A DNA stretch of 64,000 nucleotides, taken from the NCBI GenBank assembly GCA_964030785.1, contig OZ034972.1, positions 18,141,683-18,205,682 of the forward strand, given 5' to 3'. Within the stretch, counting starts at the first letter, position 1; the number at the start of each line of letters is the position of its first letter. Origin of the DNA: Siderastrea siderea (lineage: Eukaryota > Cnidaria > Anthozoa > Scleractinia > Rhizangiidae). Shown one piece after another: positions 22,950 to 34,200 of this stretch. The translations under genes were made by a program, and so were the position numbers. The notes below the pieces were generated by a model. That model had not been told where the DNA came from. It ran no database searches and was given only the letters and a program-made list of their open reading frames with translations.

Positions 22950-24716
22950 AAGTAGTATACATTGTTTGGAATTAGCCGTTTTGCTGGATAGGTGAGGATA
23001 GTGCATGACGTCATAGGTGATGACGTCACTATAGATCTGCTAATACAGTGAAAACTGTATTAAGCGGACACCCTTGGGACCCTCGCTAGTGTCCGCTTAA
23101 TTAATACAGGGTGTCCTCTTTATACATGTTGTAATCAATTGCAAAACAATAATTAATTATTGACCTCTTGACCTCCACCTTTATTTACCAGCATACTCGA
23201 CATGCTTTATCGCAAACCTTCCGCAACTGGCCGTTCCGAGTACAATTACTAAATTATCTGGAAAAAACGCTCTTCGGAGCAGATAGCAATGCCGTCATGT
23301 CGTTCAAAAGCCTTCTGGAAACACTTGAAATGTGCGCTTAATGCAGGTTTCTCGTAACAAAATGGTTTGATTTTGGTGTCCGCGTCCGCTGAATACAGGT
23401 TGTTTTGAAGTAAGCGTGGGAAGGAAATGTAGGGACTTAAGATGGAGTCCGCTTGATAAAGGGTGTTCGCTTAATACGAGTTTCACTGTACTTAGAAATT
23501 AAACCTTGTTACTGGATAGATGAGGATAGTTAATGGATAGGTGATGATGTCATTATTTGGCTAATGAGCATCACTTTACACAAAAGGAACAGTAACGATG
23601 GAACTCATAAAACCTGGGCCTAACACAGTTACGTATGGTATTTTCCGCGTAAACGGTTTATTAAAATTAAATCTACAGTGTGTGCGTCTTTTCTTATTAG
23701 TTAAAGTCCGTGACCGCTTGGCGCAATGTAATTGCTGGGCCTTCATCTTTTCGAGATGGGGCCATCAAAGTTTTTTTCGTTCGACGGTGTCATCCCTGAG
23801 TTTTTCTCTAATTGTCCTCCATGGTGGTCACTGTGTAAAAGGCACCAGTGTTCGATCACTGTATACGTGTCGACGCAACCCATCATCATCCCTGGAGGTT
23901 CCAAATCAGAGCTGGGCACCACGCGATAATATTTCTGTTGAGGAGACGAAACCCTTTAAACACTTGACATTGGTTCCATGTAGGTAATGCTCCCGCAACA
24001 ACGTGTGCTCCACGTTTCCAATTCGCGTTTGGAAACAGGCGGATGATAAACATGGATGTCGCAAAAGCGGTGGGTACGACAAGTTCTTCCATCTTGGCGG
24101 CCCTGTTTTTGACAAAAGTAATGGTTTCCATAAAATGGGCAATGTCGGCGTAATTCTTTCTTTGCTGATCTCTCTATTCCAAGTAGCGTAAGGCACAATC
24201 ACATATCCTGAAATCAACTTACGACTTGCCTGTTGAAAGGTAAGACTGGTCATCCTTTGGCGATGAAATTTTTCTACTTTATCTACCGTCAACAGGAGTT
24301 CGGAGCTCGAGTCAACTTGAATGTTTGGAACAACCTTGTAATAAAAAGAAAAAGTACTGGCGATAACGATAAACGTTTGTTTGGTAGAGTTGACTGAGAA
24401 TTGCTGTTGTAACTGAATTGCTGCTCGTTTCTTTTCAAATGGACAATGGAAAGCTTAAGAACCAGTCAGTGTTGAGAGAGAGCGGGCAAGTCTACTATTC
24501 CTACTGTTCCTTTTGTGCAAGAGTGATGCTCATTTCGTATGGAGGAAAATCCAAATAGTGACATCATTGCTACCCATCAACTATCCCTACCTATCCAGTA
24601 ACAACGTTAATTATTAATTATTGTATCTATAGTGGGCCATCACCTATGTCGTCATCCACTAAACTATCCTTACCTATCCATCAAAACGGCTAATTCCAGT
24701 CACCCTATACTACTGC
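22950..24716. mobile_element. 1.8-kb element with long inverted ends, left end interrupted by another MITE
   Basis: 'gtagtata..ggaattagccgttttg(c/a)tggatagg' and later 'gatgtcattatttgg...atgagcatcact' appear at the left and in mirror image at 24480-24716. The left arm is split by the MITE at 23046-23488. The interior has minus-strand frames of up to 128 codons (23906-24292) that I cannot assign. Confidence 0.7.
23046..23488. mobile_element. pogo-like MITE with TA target duplication
   Basis: CAGTGAAAACTGTATTAAGC...GGACACCC is mirrored by GGGTGTTCGCTTAATACGAG...CACTG. TA flanks both ends (23044-23045, 23489-23490), as for Tc1/mariner/pogo elements. Confidence 0.85.
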
Positions 24717-25152
24717 AGAAAGTATACGCAGTGCGCTACTCAGGAATCACCTTATTAGCTTCGTGATGACGCGCCCGGAAAGCGTTCAGTATCATGCTAG
24801 ATGAAAGCAAATGAACTCAGCTTGGAACTCAGCTGTATGGGAACATCGACTTGCCTTGTGCACAAGTGAGTCGGACTTTCTCAGACAGCCAACATCGAGA
24901 TGACAAACAACAGTCTCAACCAACTTGCAACTGACCGGAAGAATCGGTAAACCCTTGATACTTCTCATGTCAATGATCAGATGCAGTTATTAGTTTTGCG
25001 ACAGTTTTATTAGTTGTTTTACTGGTCACAATATTTAGCATTGTTACAGGCTACTTTTAGCAAAATCCCTTATGAACGGAGAAATGCACTGAAACATTGA
25101 AAGTGAATATCTTTTACCAATCACAATCAAAGACTTGTGAAATAGTTCAGAG
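24717..25152. other. 3' flank of the receptor gene
   Basis: No coding signal. Contains the candidate poly(A) signal of the minus-strand gene. Confidence 0.4.
25006..25011 (-). promoter_or_regulatory. Candidate poly(A) signal of the receptor gene
   Basis: TTTATT on the + strand is AATAAA on the minus strand, about 140 bp after the stop codon at 25153-25155. Confidence 0.45.
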
Positions 25153-25269
25153 TTAGAGGCGAGTATTCTCCTCCTGGAGAAAACTACGAATTTCCTCCAA
25201 ATATTTTCTTACGTAAGTAGCATCATTTTTGTCCTCTTCGTCGCCGCACACTTTAGATATTTTCCTGAT
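25153..25269 (-). CDS. Receptor terminal exon: kinase-homology C-lobe end
   Basis: After 'aattacag': IRKISKVCGDEEDKNDATYV then RKYLEEIRSFLQEENTRL and TAA. Looks like the last C-lobe helices. No KEN-type nuclease or other domain follows. Confidence 0.7.
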   Translation of the reverse strand: MRKISKVCGDEEDKNDATYVRKYLEEIRSFLQEENTRL

Positions 25270-28200
25270 CTGTAATTAAAAGGCAGCCACAAACAGCTCG
25301 TTAAATGGCTGTTCAAGTCAATATCTCAATGCTAAGTATTTATCCATTTTCCCTAGCCGGGAGAAATTAAAAATAAACTAAAGAAAACAAATGCACGTAA
25401 GAAATGAAGTCGTCTGCACCCTGGGACTTGTTTGGAAATCTCCTCAAGATATTTCAGCCATAAAATCTCCCTCCCCTCCCCCTCGGATCAAACTCAAATC
25501 GATTTTCCAGGGTGATTTTACAAAGAATACGATGCCCATGTGTTTTTCCTCATATAATACATTTGATGTTAATATGAGTCCATTACCTTTACTTCGAATT
25601 CTTCTTCTAGAGGGCAGTGGCTAACAACTGTTTCCATCAATTTACTGAATTGTCTGAGGTCCTCCTTGATCATCAAACACCAATTTTCTTTGTAACCAAG
25701 CAAAATTGCGTGGCCAAAACTTCCAAGCACCCCCTTTATAGGCAGGACCTGAAAAAAAGACAGTTAAGGCTGAGAAATTGTTTACTATAGATGGCAGCGC
25801 CAACAACATTCAGATTACTAAGATTAATTAAGATTACTGCTTCAACAATAACATTCATATTTCTATTGTGGCTGATGAAGTTCGGTTGGTCCGAACGAAA
25901 TATCCCATTTTAACAGTTTAAAACTATTTATTGCGCTCTGAGTCAGGAAAATATTTTATTTTAATTTTGAAACAGGTTTGTCGTCTTCCTCTCCTCTCTT
26001 GGCCCTAATTTATCAAGCGCAGAGTACATGGAGCACGCTCACAAAGGACGCTGGTGGCTGTTGACCAGACAACTTTAAAAATATACCGAAGGTTTTCGCC
26101 AATTTTCTGGCAATTTGAAAGAGAATATGTGAGCAATCGTATGTGTGAACCGCGGAAGAAAGATTTAACAGATCGAAGTCCCCCGTAGTTGTGTGCAAAA
26201 TGACAGCCTCAGGCTTTCCATACCCAACTGCTTTATGCATCTGTTAAATAGAGGCCAGGACTTTTGTGTGTTTTTGTGTTCTGTATGTAGCAGAGAATCA
26301 GTATTGTGTCAATGACTGAATTATAGCAAAAGCTGAAATTTATACGAAAATCATAGAAAAGCAATTGCCATATCCAACCCCACCGTGAAGAAAGGGAAAA
26401 CAGCTCAGATGAAAGCAAGTGTAATCTCCTTGGCCCGTGCTACTTTTCGGTCGGGCTACGGTACTTCTTTTGGCGGGCCGTGTCAAATTCTCACTTATAA
26501 ATGGAGATGTTGTGTAGTAGCCGAGTTTGAATTACTCATGTCTCCAGTGCAGAAATTATACCAAAACAAATTATGGAAAATATACTTCACAAGGAGCAAG
26601 GTAATCGATAACTAGAATAATCATTACCAATCACTTTCAAAAGGAAAATGAAACAGTTTTCATAGCCCCAGTTGTTGAAAGAGCGGATAACGTTATCCGC
26701 TGGATAAGCCGTAATCCAACAGATAAAACAGGTGGGAAAATCTCTACATAGCCCTATGATTTATGAAAAGAGCAAGAGTGTATCTATAATCAATTGTGTG
26801 GTTTTGCAAAAATCTGTCCAAATGTGTAAGTTAAAGAAAAATTGCGTCGTTGGATAGCGACTTATCCACTGGTTGAAGTTATCCATTCACTCTTTGAACA
26901 ACTGGGGCCTGGTAATTTTTATCTGTTAAACTGTTAACAAATACAAGCTTGCATGTTTATAATCACAATGCCAGTCGTCGTGATATAATGCCGTTTAGTC
27001 GTTTTCCAATAAAATGAATGCTGGATAGATTTGAAGTAACCATAAGGGGAGACAACTGTTGTTACACCCTGAGGATTAGGGGTAGAGGTATTAGGATTAG
27101 GATTAGGATTAGAGGTAAATATCTTTATATTGCATTATGGGAAACTAAACGTATGGGCATTATGGGAAACTAAACTTTGTAGCGGAACTCCTTTGCAGCC
27201 GAAGGCCGCGGGAGTGGAGCCCCATACTCTTGCTAAGAGGCGTGCTGCAAATTTTTTATCGTCATGGCAAACGGAATGGCTCGCGGGCGCGTGCGCCGTA
27301 CGTACGTACGTACGTCGCATTTCATGACTTTCTTATATGAAGCAATTTTCGCGCAGCTTCTAGCCAATGGTGTGCGAGGAATCGCGTAAGTCTTTTGACG
27401 TGTGTTGCACAAGCGACTCGCGTAGCGATAAAATAACTCGTGAAAACAATGGATAATTTTACAGTAAAATGGTATCCAACGGCCATAACATGATGAAAAA
27501 CAGGATTCTACATTCAAGGATGTAAGGTTAGAGCAAAACCAAGCTTATAAGTCGAGCTGAAAAGTACTAATTTGCGAACAAATAATTCTGACCTAAAGCA
27601 TGACCTTTGTATTTTAAAACGAATGAAGCGAATCCGTTTTACCAAACAGAATTAAAAAGAACATAGCTTTCCAACTGACAGTTGTAAAACAGAATGAAAG
27701 TTATTCACAATAAACAGATTGAATTTACGACAAAATGTGTGCAATACTGTGCAATAATCTGTAAACAAAACCAAAAGAGAATTTCTGGTAGTTTCGAAGC
27801 GAACACGCGTCTCCAATTACAAAACACAAAGCGACAAGTAAAATAACAGCAATCAAAACAAATGAAAAATGCAGATAAACGATTGAATGAATTTGCCTAG
27901 CGAACTTAAAGCGAAAGCACAGATAGATAAACTAGATTTGCTTGAATCACGAAACAGAATTATAACTCTAAGTTTATACTAAAATGATATGCTTCAGAGA
28001 CTAAAATTATACAGTAATTAACGAGGTCGAGTACCTAGGTTAATAACAGTAAACAAGAAATTCCGAAGAATTTATAGGCGGTCGATGGTAACCAGGTAGA
28101 TAGGGAGTTCCGTTTTTAGGCTTGGCTAAATCTATATATTATTGCATTATGGGAAACTAAACGTTAGGATGAAGCAAATGCTTCTTGACAGTGGAAAGGA

Positions 28201-31200
28201 CTATCTTGAAGTCCCTCATATACTGAAATGATTTTTTTCTTTCTACTCTGCCAACAAACAACATTTCTCTAGGTTTTTTCTTTTTCTTTTGCTGAAGAAT
28301 ATTTCAACCCAACTGTTTGGTAGATACATTCTTCCTCAACAGAGTAAATGTTCTGCTAACAGTGCGGGGCGTAATTCTTTTCTTTTATACTTTGCTGTTG
28401 TTATTGTTACTGTCGTTAACTATCTTTTTAAAAAAAATTCAGTGCACCGGAGGTTAAATTTTAAGCATTTGAGACAACTCGTGCATACTTCGTGAATTAT
28501 TTATTAATAATAATTAATAATTAAAGTGCCACTGAGACGAAAATTCATAGGTTTATTTCCGCCAAATTCTGTTGCAGAATATCGCGTTTTGTTCATATTT
28601 CCCTAGAAAACTGAACAACAAACCTTCCATCCTAATATTTTTTAGCTCCAAAGTCGCGTAAAATGTGTCCGCCATTACTGAAAACGTGTTCCTGGGTGAT
28701 TGCGCAATTTAATAGCTTGTGACGTCAGAGGCTCACCTCAGTTGCGTTTCCTTGTGTTTTGACTGAAGATGTCTACCGTCGACTGCGAAACCTCCGAAGA
28801 GTATTTCTACGGTTCGGAACAGTCTTTAACTTCCGAAGACTCTGAGGATTCGTTTCATTCGGCAAATGAAGAATTTTTCTTACCGTACGATGTAAGAACT
28901 GATGTGAGGTTTCAACTAATAATCTTGTAAACCGGTTTGTTGACAATATTATTTGAGTTATTTGGCGGGAGTTCAAAACATAAGCGAAATATGCTTAGGC
29001 AATGATTGTAGTTCAGGCCCCAGTTGCTCAAAAAGTGGATAACTCTTTTTCAACCGATAAGTTGCTGTCCAGTGGATAAAATTTATCGCTTCATCTCGGT
29101 TGTTCAAAGCTTGGATAGTGCTCTCCAGCCAGCTGTTAAGCTACTATACAGCGATCATAAAGTTGTCCATTCCAAGGTAGGTTGTGTAACTTTTATCCAC
29201 TGTAAACCTGTGGCAAAATAGACATGGCTATTCGTAGAATTGATCTTTTAAGCTGTGGAAATTTAGACAAAACACCTATGAAAACTTTAGACTTTGATGC
29301 TCGCGAATTCTCAACCTTGGGTCGATCGATGTTACTATTGGTGTGGGAGAAAATAAAAGAAGCGATACCTTGTCTGCCGTTGTTTATGTTCATTATATAT
29401 TATAAAAAAAGCATTGAGATTTTTGGCCATTCTTGGCATAGTCTGGGAATCTTTCTTGAAAAACCATTATTGTTGTAGTCAGCTGCCAGGCAGCTTATCG
29501 TGTCTATCATAGTACAGTGGTCACTCAACACATTGAAACACAAGTGCTTGGCGCTGCTAAATATTTTAAACAGTTTTAGAGAATTCTTTTTCTGAGCCGA
29601 AAGAAGTGAAATAAATCAAAACCTTTTTTTCAAGAACTGGAGGCCTTGTGTGACCGGAATCTAAATATTTGTAGTCAAAATTAAAAGCGCACAAGGAAAA
29701 TTTTCCGCTGCTCAACAACAACATGCGGACCGCCGAGGACACGAAGCTTTCGCTTGCCTTCTTCGCTGCGAAAAATAATAACTTGCTATGTAATCATTTT
29801 TCTTAGTAGTTCATTTACTAAGATTGCTATGACAGGTAAAAGAAATAACATTGTTAAACCCTTAGGCAAATAGTAGCGTGTGATATTTGACCCATATTTT
29901 TTCCCAACTTCAATTTCCACGCACCGACGATCCGATCTATTAAAGCCTTTATCTCGAACAAGAACAACAACATTTTATTTGCATTCCCAATTACAAATGC
30001 CATTGCACATAGAAAAGAGAAAGAAAAAATGTTGCAAAATCGATTAATTTACAATTTCTGTGTCTATTGATCCAGTTCTTAATGCAAAAGCTTCGTAAAT
30101 GAAGTAACCTAATTTTTAACAAGTGAAAGCGTCAATGCTATTTAAGAGAAATACAATTTTAAGAATCGAAATCGGAATATTTATTAATAATATCGTCCAT
30201 TAAAGATTTTCTAATTGGATCATATCTGTTGCAAGATAAGAGAAAGTGTACTTCGTTTTCAACTTCATTTGAGCTGCAGCATTGACAAATTCTCAGATGC
30301 TCAGGGATTTTAGGGGTGGAATGTCTTCCATTTTCAATTCTTATAGGTTGTATTAATAGCTAACCTAAGTTTTGCTACTGCCCGAACAATAATGTCAATC
30401 GACTGTTCACCGACAGGGAATAAAGAGAGAAAAGTTTCTCCACATTCAGGATGGTATGTTATAAAATAAATGTCCATGCTTCTATGCGATTACTGCTCAG
30501 AAATTAACACACGCGGAATTAAAAAGAGGAAAAGATAAGCAGTACAAACTATATTAGCTTAATCACGGCGGTCAGGATTGCATTCGCCGAGGATCTTCGC
30601 GCTAGCAGACGGCAGAACTGAAAGGGTTTTCCTCGACGATAATAAACTTCAAAATACGTTAAAAGAAAATCAGTTTTGCACAATGGTGGATGCGTTGAAA
30701 AAGAAACAAACTATCACTTCAACTGCGTTATAAGATTAGGTAAATTACCTTTCGTCTTGTTCGCGCAGATAGTGTTTTTCCGGTTCTTTTTTCCATATAG
30801 TTGGAATGGGCAATGGAATGATCGACCTCTGGGATCTTGCCACATGAACAGCCCTCTGTAAAAACTCGTCCGTGAAATGATCAAAATGCCTCTCGGGTTG
30901 AAATTCGCACTGTGTGTGAGTGCGAACATTGTCCTTTTTTCCCTTGCGGGTCCGTTCGCAGGGCTTCAATGAAGCAAAATACCAGCTCGGTGGTTGGATT
31001 TATTGTTGTAGCATTGTACAACACAAGTGCTGCCTGTCATTACTGCTGCAGCAAGGAAAATTTCAAAGTCGAGCAACAAACACTTGGCAAGAAATCTTTC
31101 CTCGAGGACAATTTGCCTTCGCGTGGCAAGTAACCATGTGAAGGCACTAGGTTTGAGGTGAGCCTCTGACGTCACTTCCGCTCATTCGCAAGCCAGCTTC

Positions 31201-34200
31201 CGGAACAAGGACCAGTAATGGCGGCCGCAAAATCTCGACAAAAACCGTCCGAAAAAAGCGACTTCTAGTCGTCGTAATAAGTTGAAATTTGGCGTGGTAA
31301 CTAAGAACCACAAACTATGTCCAAACATAGGCCCGCAATGCGTGCAGAACCGACGAAGTGTTGGTTAGTCTCGAAAAGAAAGGAAGCGAGCCGTGCGTGA
31401 CTGCAGCTTCAATAACATTCAAACATCTGTAACAGCAAGTTGCAGTAAAAGTGTGTAACTGTAACTAACGCTTAAATTTGACCAACTGAAAAGGCGACCA
31501 ATACCCTGGAAAGGAGGTCAACTGAATTATTCACCCTCTCCTCACCAAACAGAGCTCCACAGACTATACATTCTTCACTCAAAATCATTTTTCGCTGTCT
31601 TTTGGTCGGTCTTCCTCAAAACCCGGAACAAAAATTCTCAAAACAGACGCATTTCAAAAAATGGGCGACAAATTTCCCAATATAAAAGTAACCACATCTT
31701 CACGATTGATCAGTATGGGGGCACCGTAACAGCCCAAAAGAACTTTTCCCCATACCTGGGAACCACGCTTTGCGCACAGTTTCCTTTAATCATGTCAAGG
31801 GCTCCTTAAGCCAAATTGTGAATGCAAATACGAAATAAATCATTGTTATGCTCTATCGTACAGGTTACAAGAAAGCGCATTATAGGCATTTACCAGTTGT
31901 TTTGACCCACTCCACCCTCGACAAATGTTTTTACTTGGTTCAACGTGCTAACTGGCGTAACGAAAATTGTCACAGTATTTTGCCCTTTGCGTTTCCGAAT
32001 GACGTTATGTTTAACATCTGATGACTCAGCTCATCTGTCTTATCGCTTTGAATATTTAATTTTGTTGAATTAAACTAAAAAATTAAATGTTGATATACAT
32101 TTGTCCACAACTGAACATGCTTTTACCAAGAGTTGTGAGCAATGTATTTATATACTTTTGTGAATAGGGCACTATAAAAACATGATTATCGATAAAGACA
32201 AACACATCGTCAGAATCTCAACGTGCTAACCGGCGTGGCGAAAAATTGTGACAGTATTTTGTCTTTTGCGTTACCGAATGACGTAATGTTTAAAATCGGA
32301 TGACTCAGCTCATCTGTCTTATCGCTTTGAATATTTTGTTGAATTAAAATTAAACTTTAAAGATAAATTTTGTCCACAACTGAACATGCCGTTATCAAGA
32401 GTTGTAAGCGAAGCATTTATATACTATTGTGAATATGGCACTATACAAACATGATTATCGATCTGGAGAAATTAGTAAAAAGCGAAGTCGTCGCTTTATC
32501 TCAAACACGTTAAAGCATGTCTTATGACGTAATCGTTAAATCTGGTTTCCTCTTCCGCAGTCAGCAAGTCAGTGTCTCGAACTCTAAAATCGAACAAATC
32601 GGTTCAAAATCAAAAGTAAACCAGACAAATTAAAAAGACTAACTGGTATATCCTTCTGTGCCGCTTATAGTATACTATCCAAGAAAATCCAGCCTCGTGC
32701 CTTAATTCATTTCCCACCTGCCAATAACTTTTCTTAAAGTTGGCAGCTGGACATTTTCAAGTAATAAACATAACCACAACAACATACACCAGAATTTTCC
32801 TTTCATAACCTTTACTGAGAACGATTCTATCCTTACGATGTCTCAGCAACACTTTGGTCCCACCAGCATCAATAGTGCCACTGGACTTCACCTCCCGTTA
32901 TTATCAGTCCTCCTTGCTTTCTTTCACTGGTATTGCACAGATATTTCAGTCCGGTCAAAACCAATACTGCTCGGCGGAAGTGTCCTTCTATACCTACGAT
33001 ACTTTATGTGGACCCTTGTCTTATCGTGGGTGCGTGTGTGTACTAATCGATGGGCTTAACTGCAGAATACGTCAGCCCATCCCGTAGGCCATAGCGAAAT
33101 ACACACCTTGTGAACCTTACACGACGTATTTTGACCGACCAAACCAGTCGACCCTCTTGTCACGACTGCTCTAACTCGACTTCGTCGGTTAAAAATGTAA
33201 AAATATGGAATACCAAAATTCTAGTCCCAGTGGCACTTTAAGTGAGATATGACGACCTACCCCTTCAGTAAAAGAAATAAGAACATTGGATGGGCAGACG
33301 TCATTGTGACAGATTCCAATCTTGTGGAGATGTTCAAGAGCCTTAATCACATCAATCATGATGCTCAGGAGTTCACTGAAGCTTGCTGCACCGGTGCTTT
33401 CCTGTAGAAACTCCTCCAATGTGGTGCTTGAAACAAACGTGAAGCAAATCAGTCTAAAATAGCAAAAATAAAAATCGAACATTAAAAAAATTTTGCAAAC
33501 ACTTGTTTTGAAGGCTAAAATACCAAACTTGTCGAAACAAAGATCAAACATGTTCGGTGTGTAGCCAGGCATGTTAAAAACTGGTAAAAAAGAATTTAAA
33601 AAGTTGACACTGACTAAAAATAGTTATGGACGTTTCGGCCACTACTGTTGCCTTCCTCAGCAAAGATAAAAATGCAAATGTGTAACGGCGTCCTACTTAG
33701 AATATGAAACCGATGTGTGATAAAAAAAAATCACACCTCGAAGGAACTTTCTGAGTGCAACAATAGTCTCTAGAGTATTCTTAATGACTCTAAAAATTCT
33801 TAATGTTATTGTATACGTTTGGTAGCGCTATGTGTTCGTTTATAGTGTTCCTATTTCGCACGGAATGCCAAGCTTCAAGAATTAGTCTTTGTCGCCACGC
33901 CAATGACCTTGCGACAATTTCAACGCTCTCCAAATCTATTTGATGACCGTTAAGCATATGGTGTTTGGCCAACAAAGAGTTTTTATCCAATGTTGCTATG
34001 GCCTTAGCGTGTTCTTTAACACGTGTGTTTAGCGCGCGTGATGTCTGACCAACATAAACACAATCACAATCTTTACATTTGATTTTATATACGATTCCTC
34101 TGGAAGCTTCTTTCTCGATCTTGTCTTTTGGCTTTTTGAGTATGCTCGAGATGGTGCGAATAGGTTTATGGGCGACCTTGATGTTAAAACCTCGAAGAAC

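Larger units (their letters stand above)
28525..33237. mobile_element. 4.7-kb DNA transposon with TTAA target duplication (Kolobok- or piggyBac-like)
   Basis: AGTGCCACTG at the left is mirrored by CAGTGGCACT at the right, with TTAA on both sides (28521-28524, 33238-33241). TTAA targets are typical of piggyBac and Kolobok. A THAP-like remnant inside favours Kolobok. It lies wholly in an intron of the receptor gene. Confidence 0.75.

Noticed and set aside
23598..24292. Overlapping frames up to 129 codons on both strands inside the 22950-24716 element
   Set aside because: No recognisable transposase motif. Kept only as part of the element.
26013..26240. Minus-strand frame with a good acceptor, a 'GDFDLL' stretch and a possible gtgagc donor, first read as a kinase DFG exon
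   Set aside because: It can be spliced in phase, but including it puts about 65 residues between the catalytic loop and the SFG strand. Joining 33261 directly to 25748 gives the normal spacing and also keeps phase. It may be a rare alternative exon.
32838..33087. Overlapping plus-strand frames near the right end of the TTAA element
   Set aside because: Two competing frames, neither with a recognisable motif or splice context.
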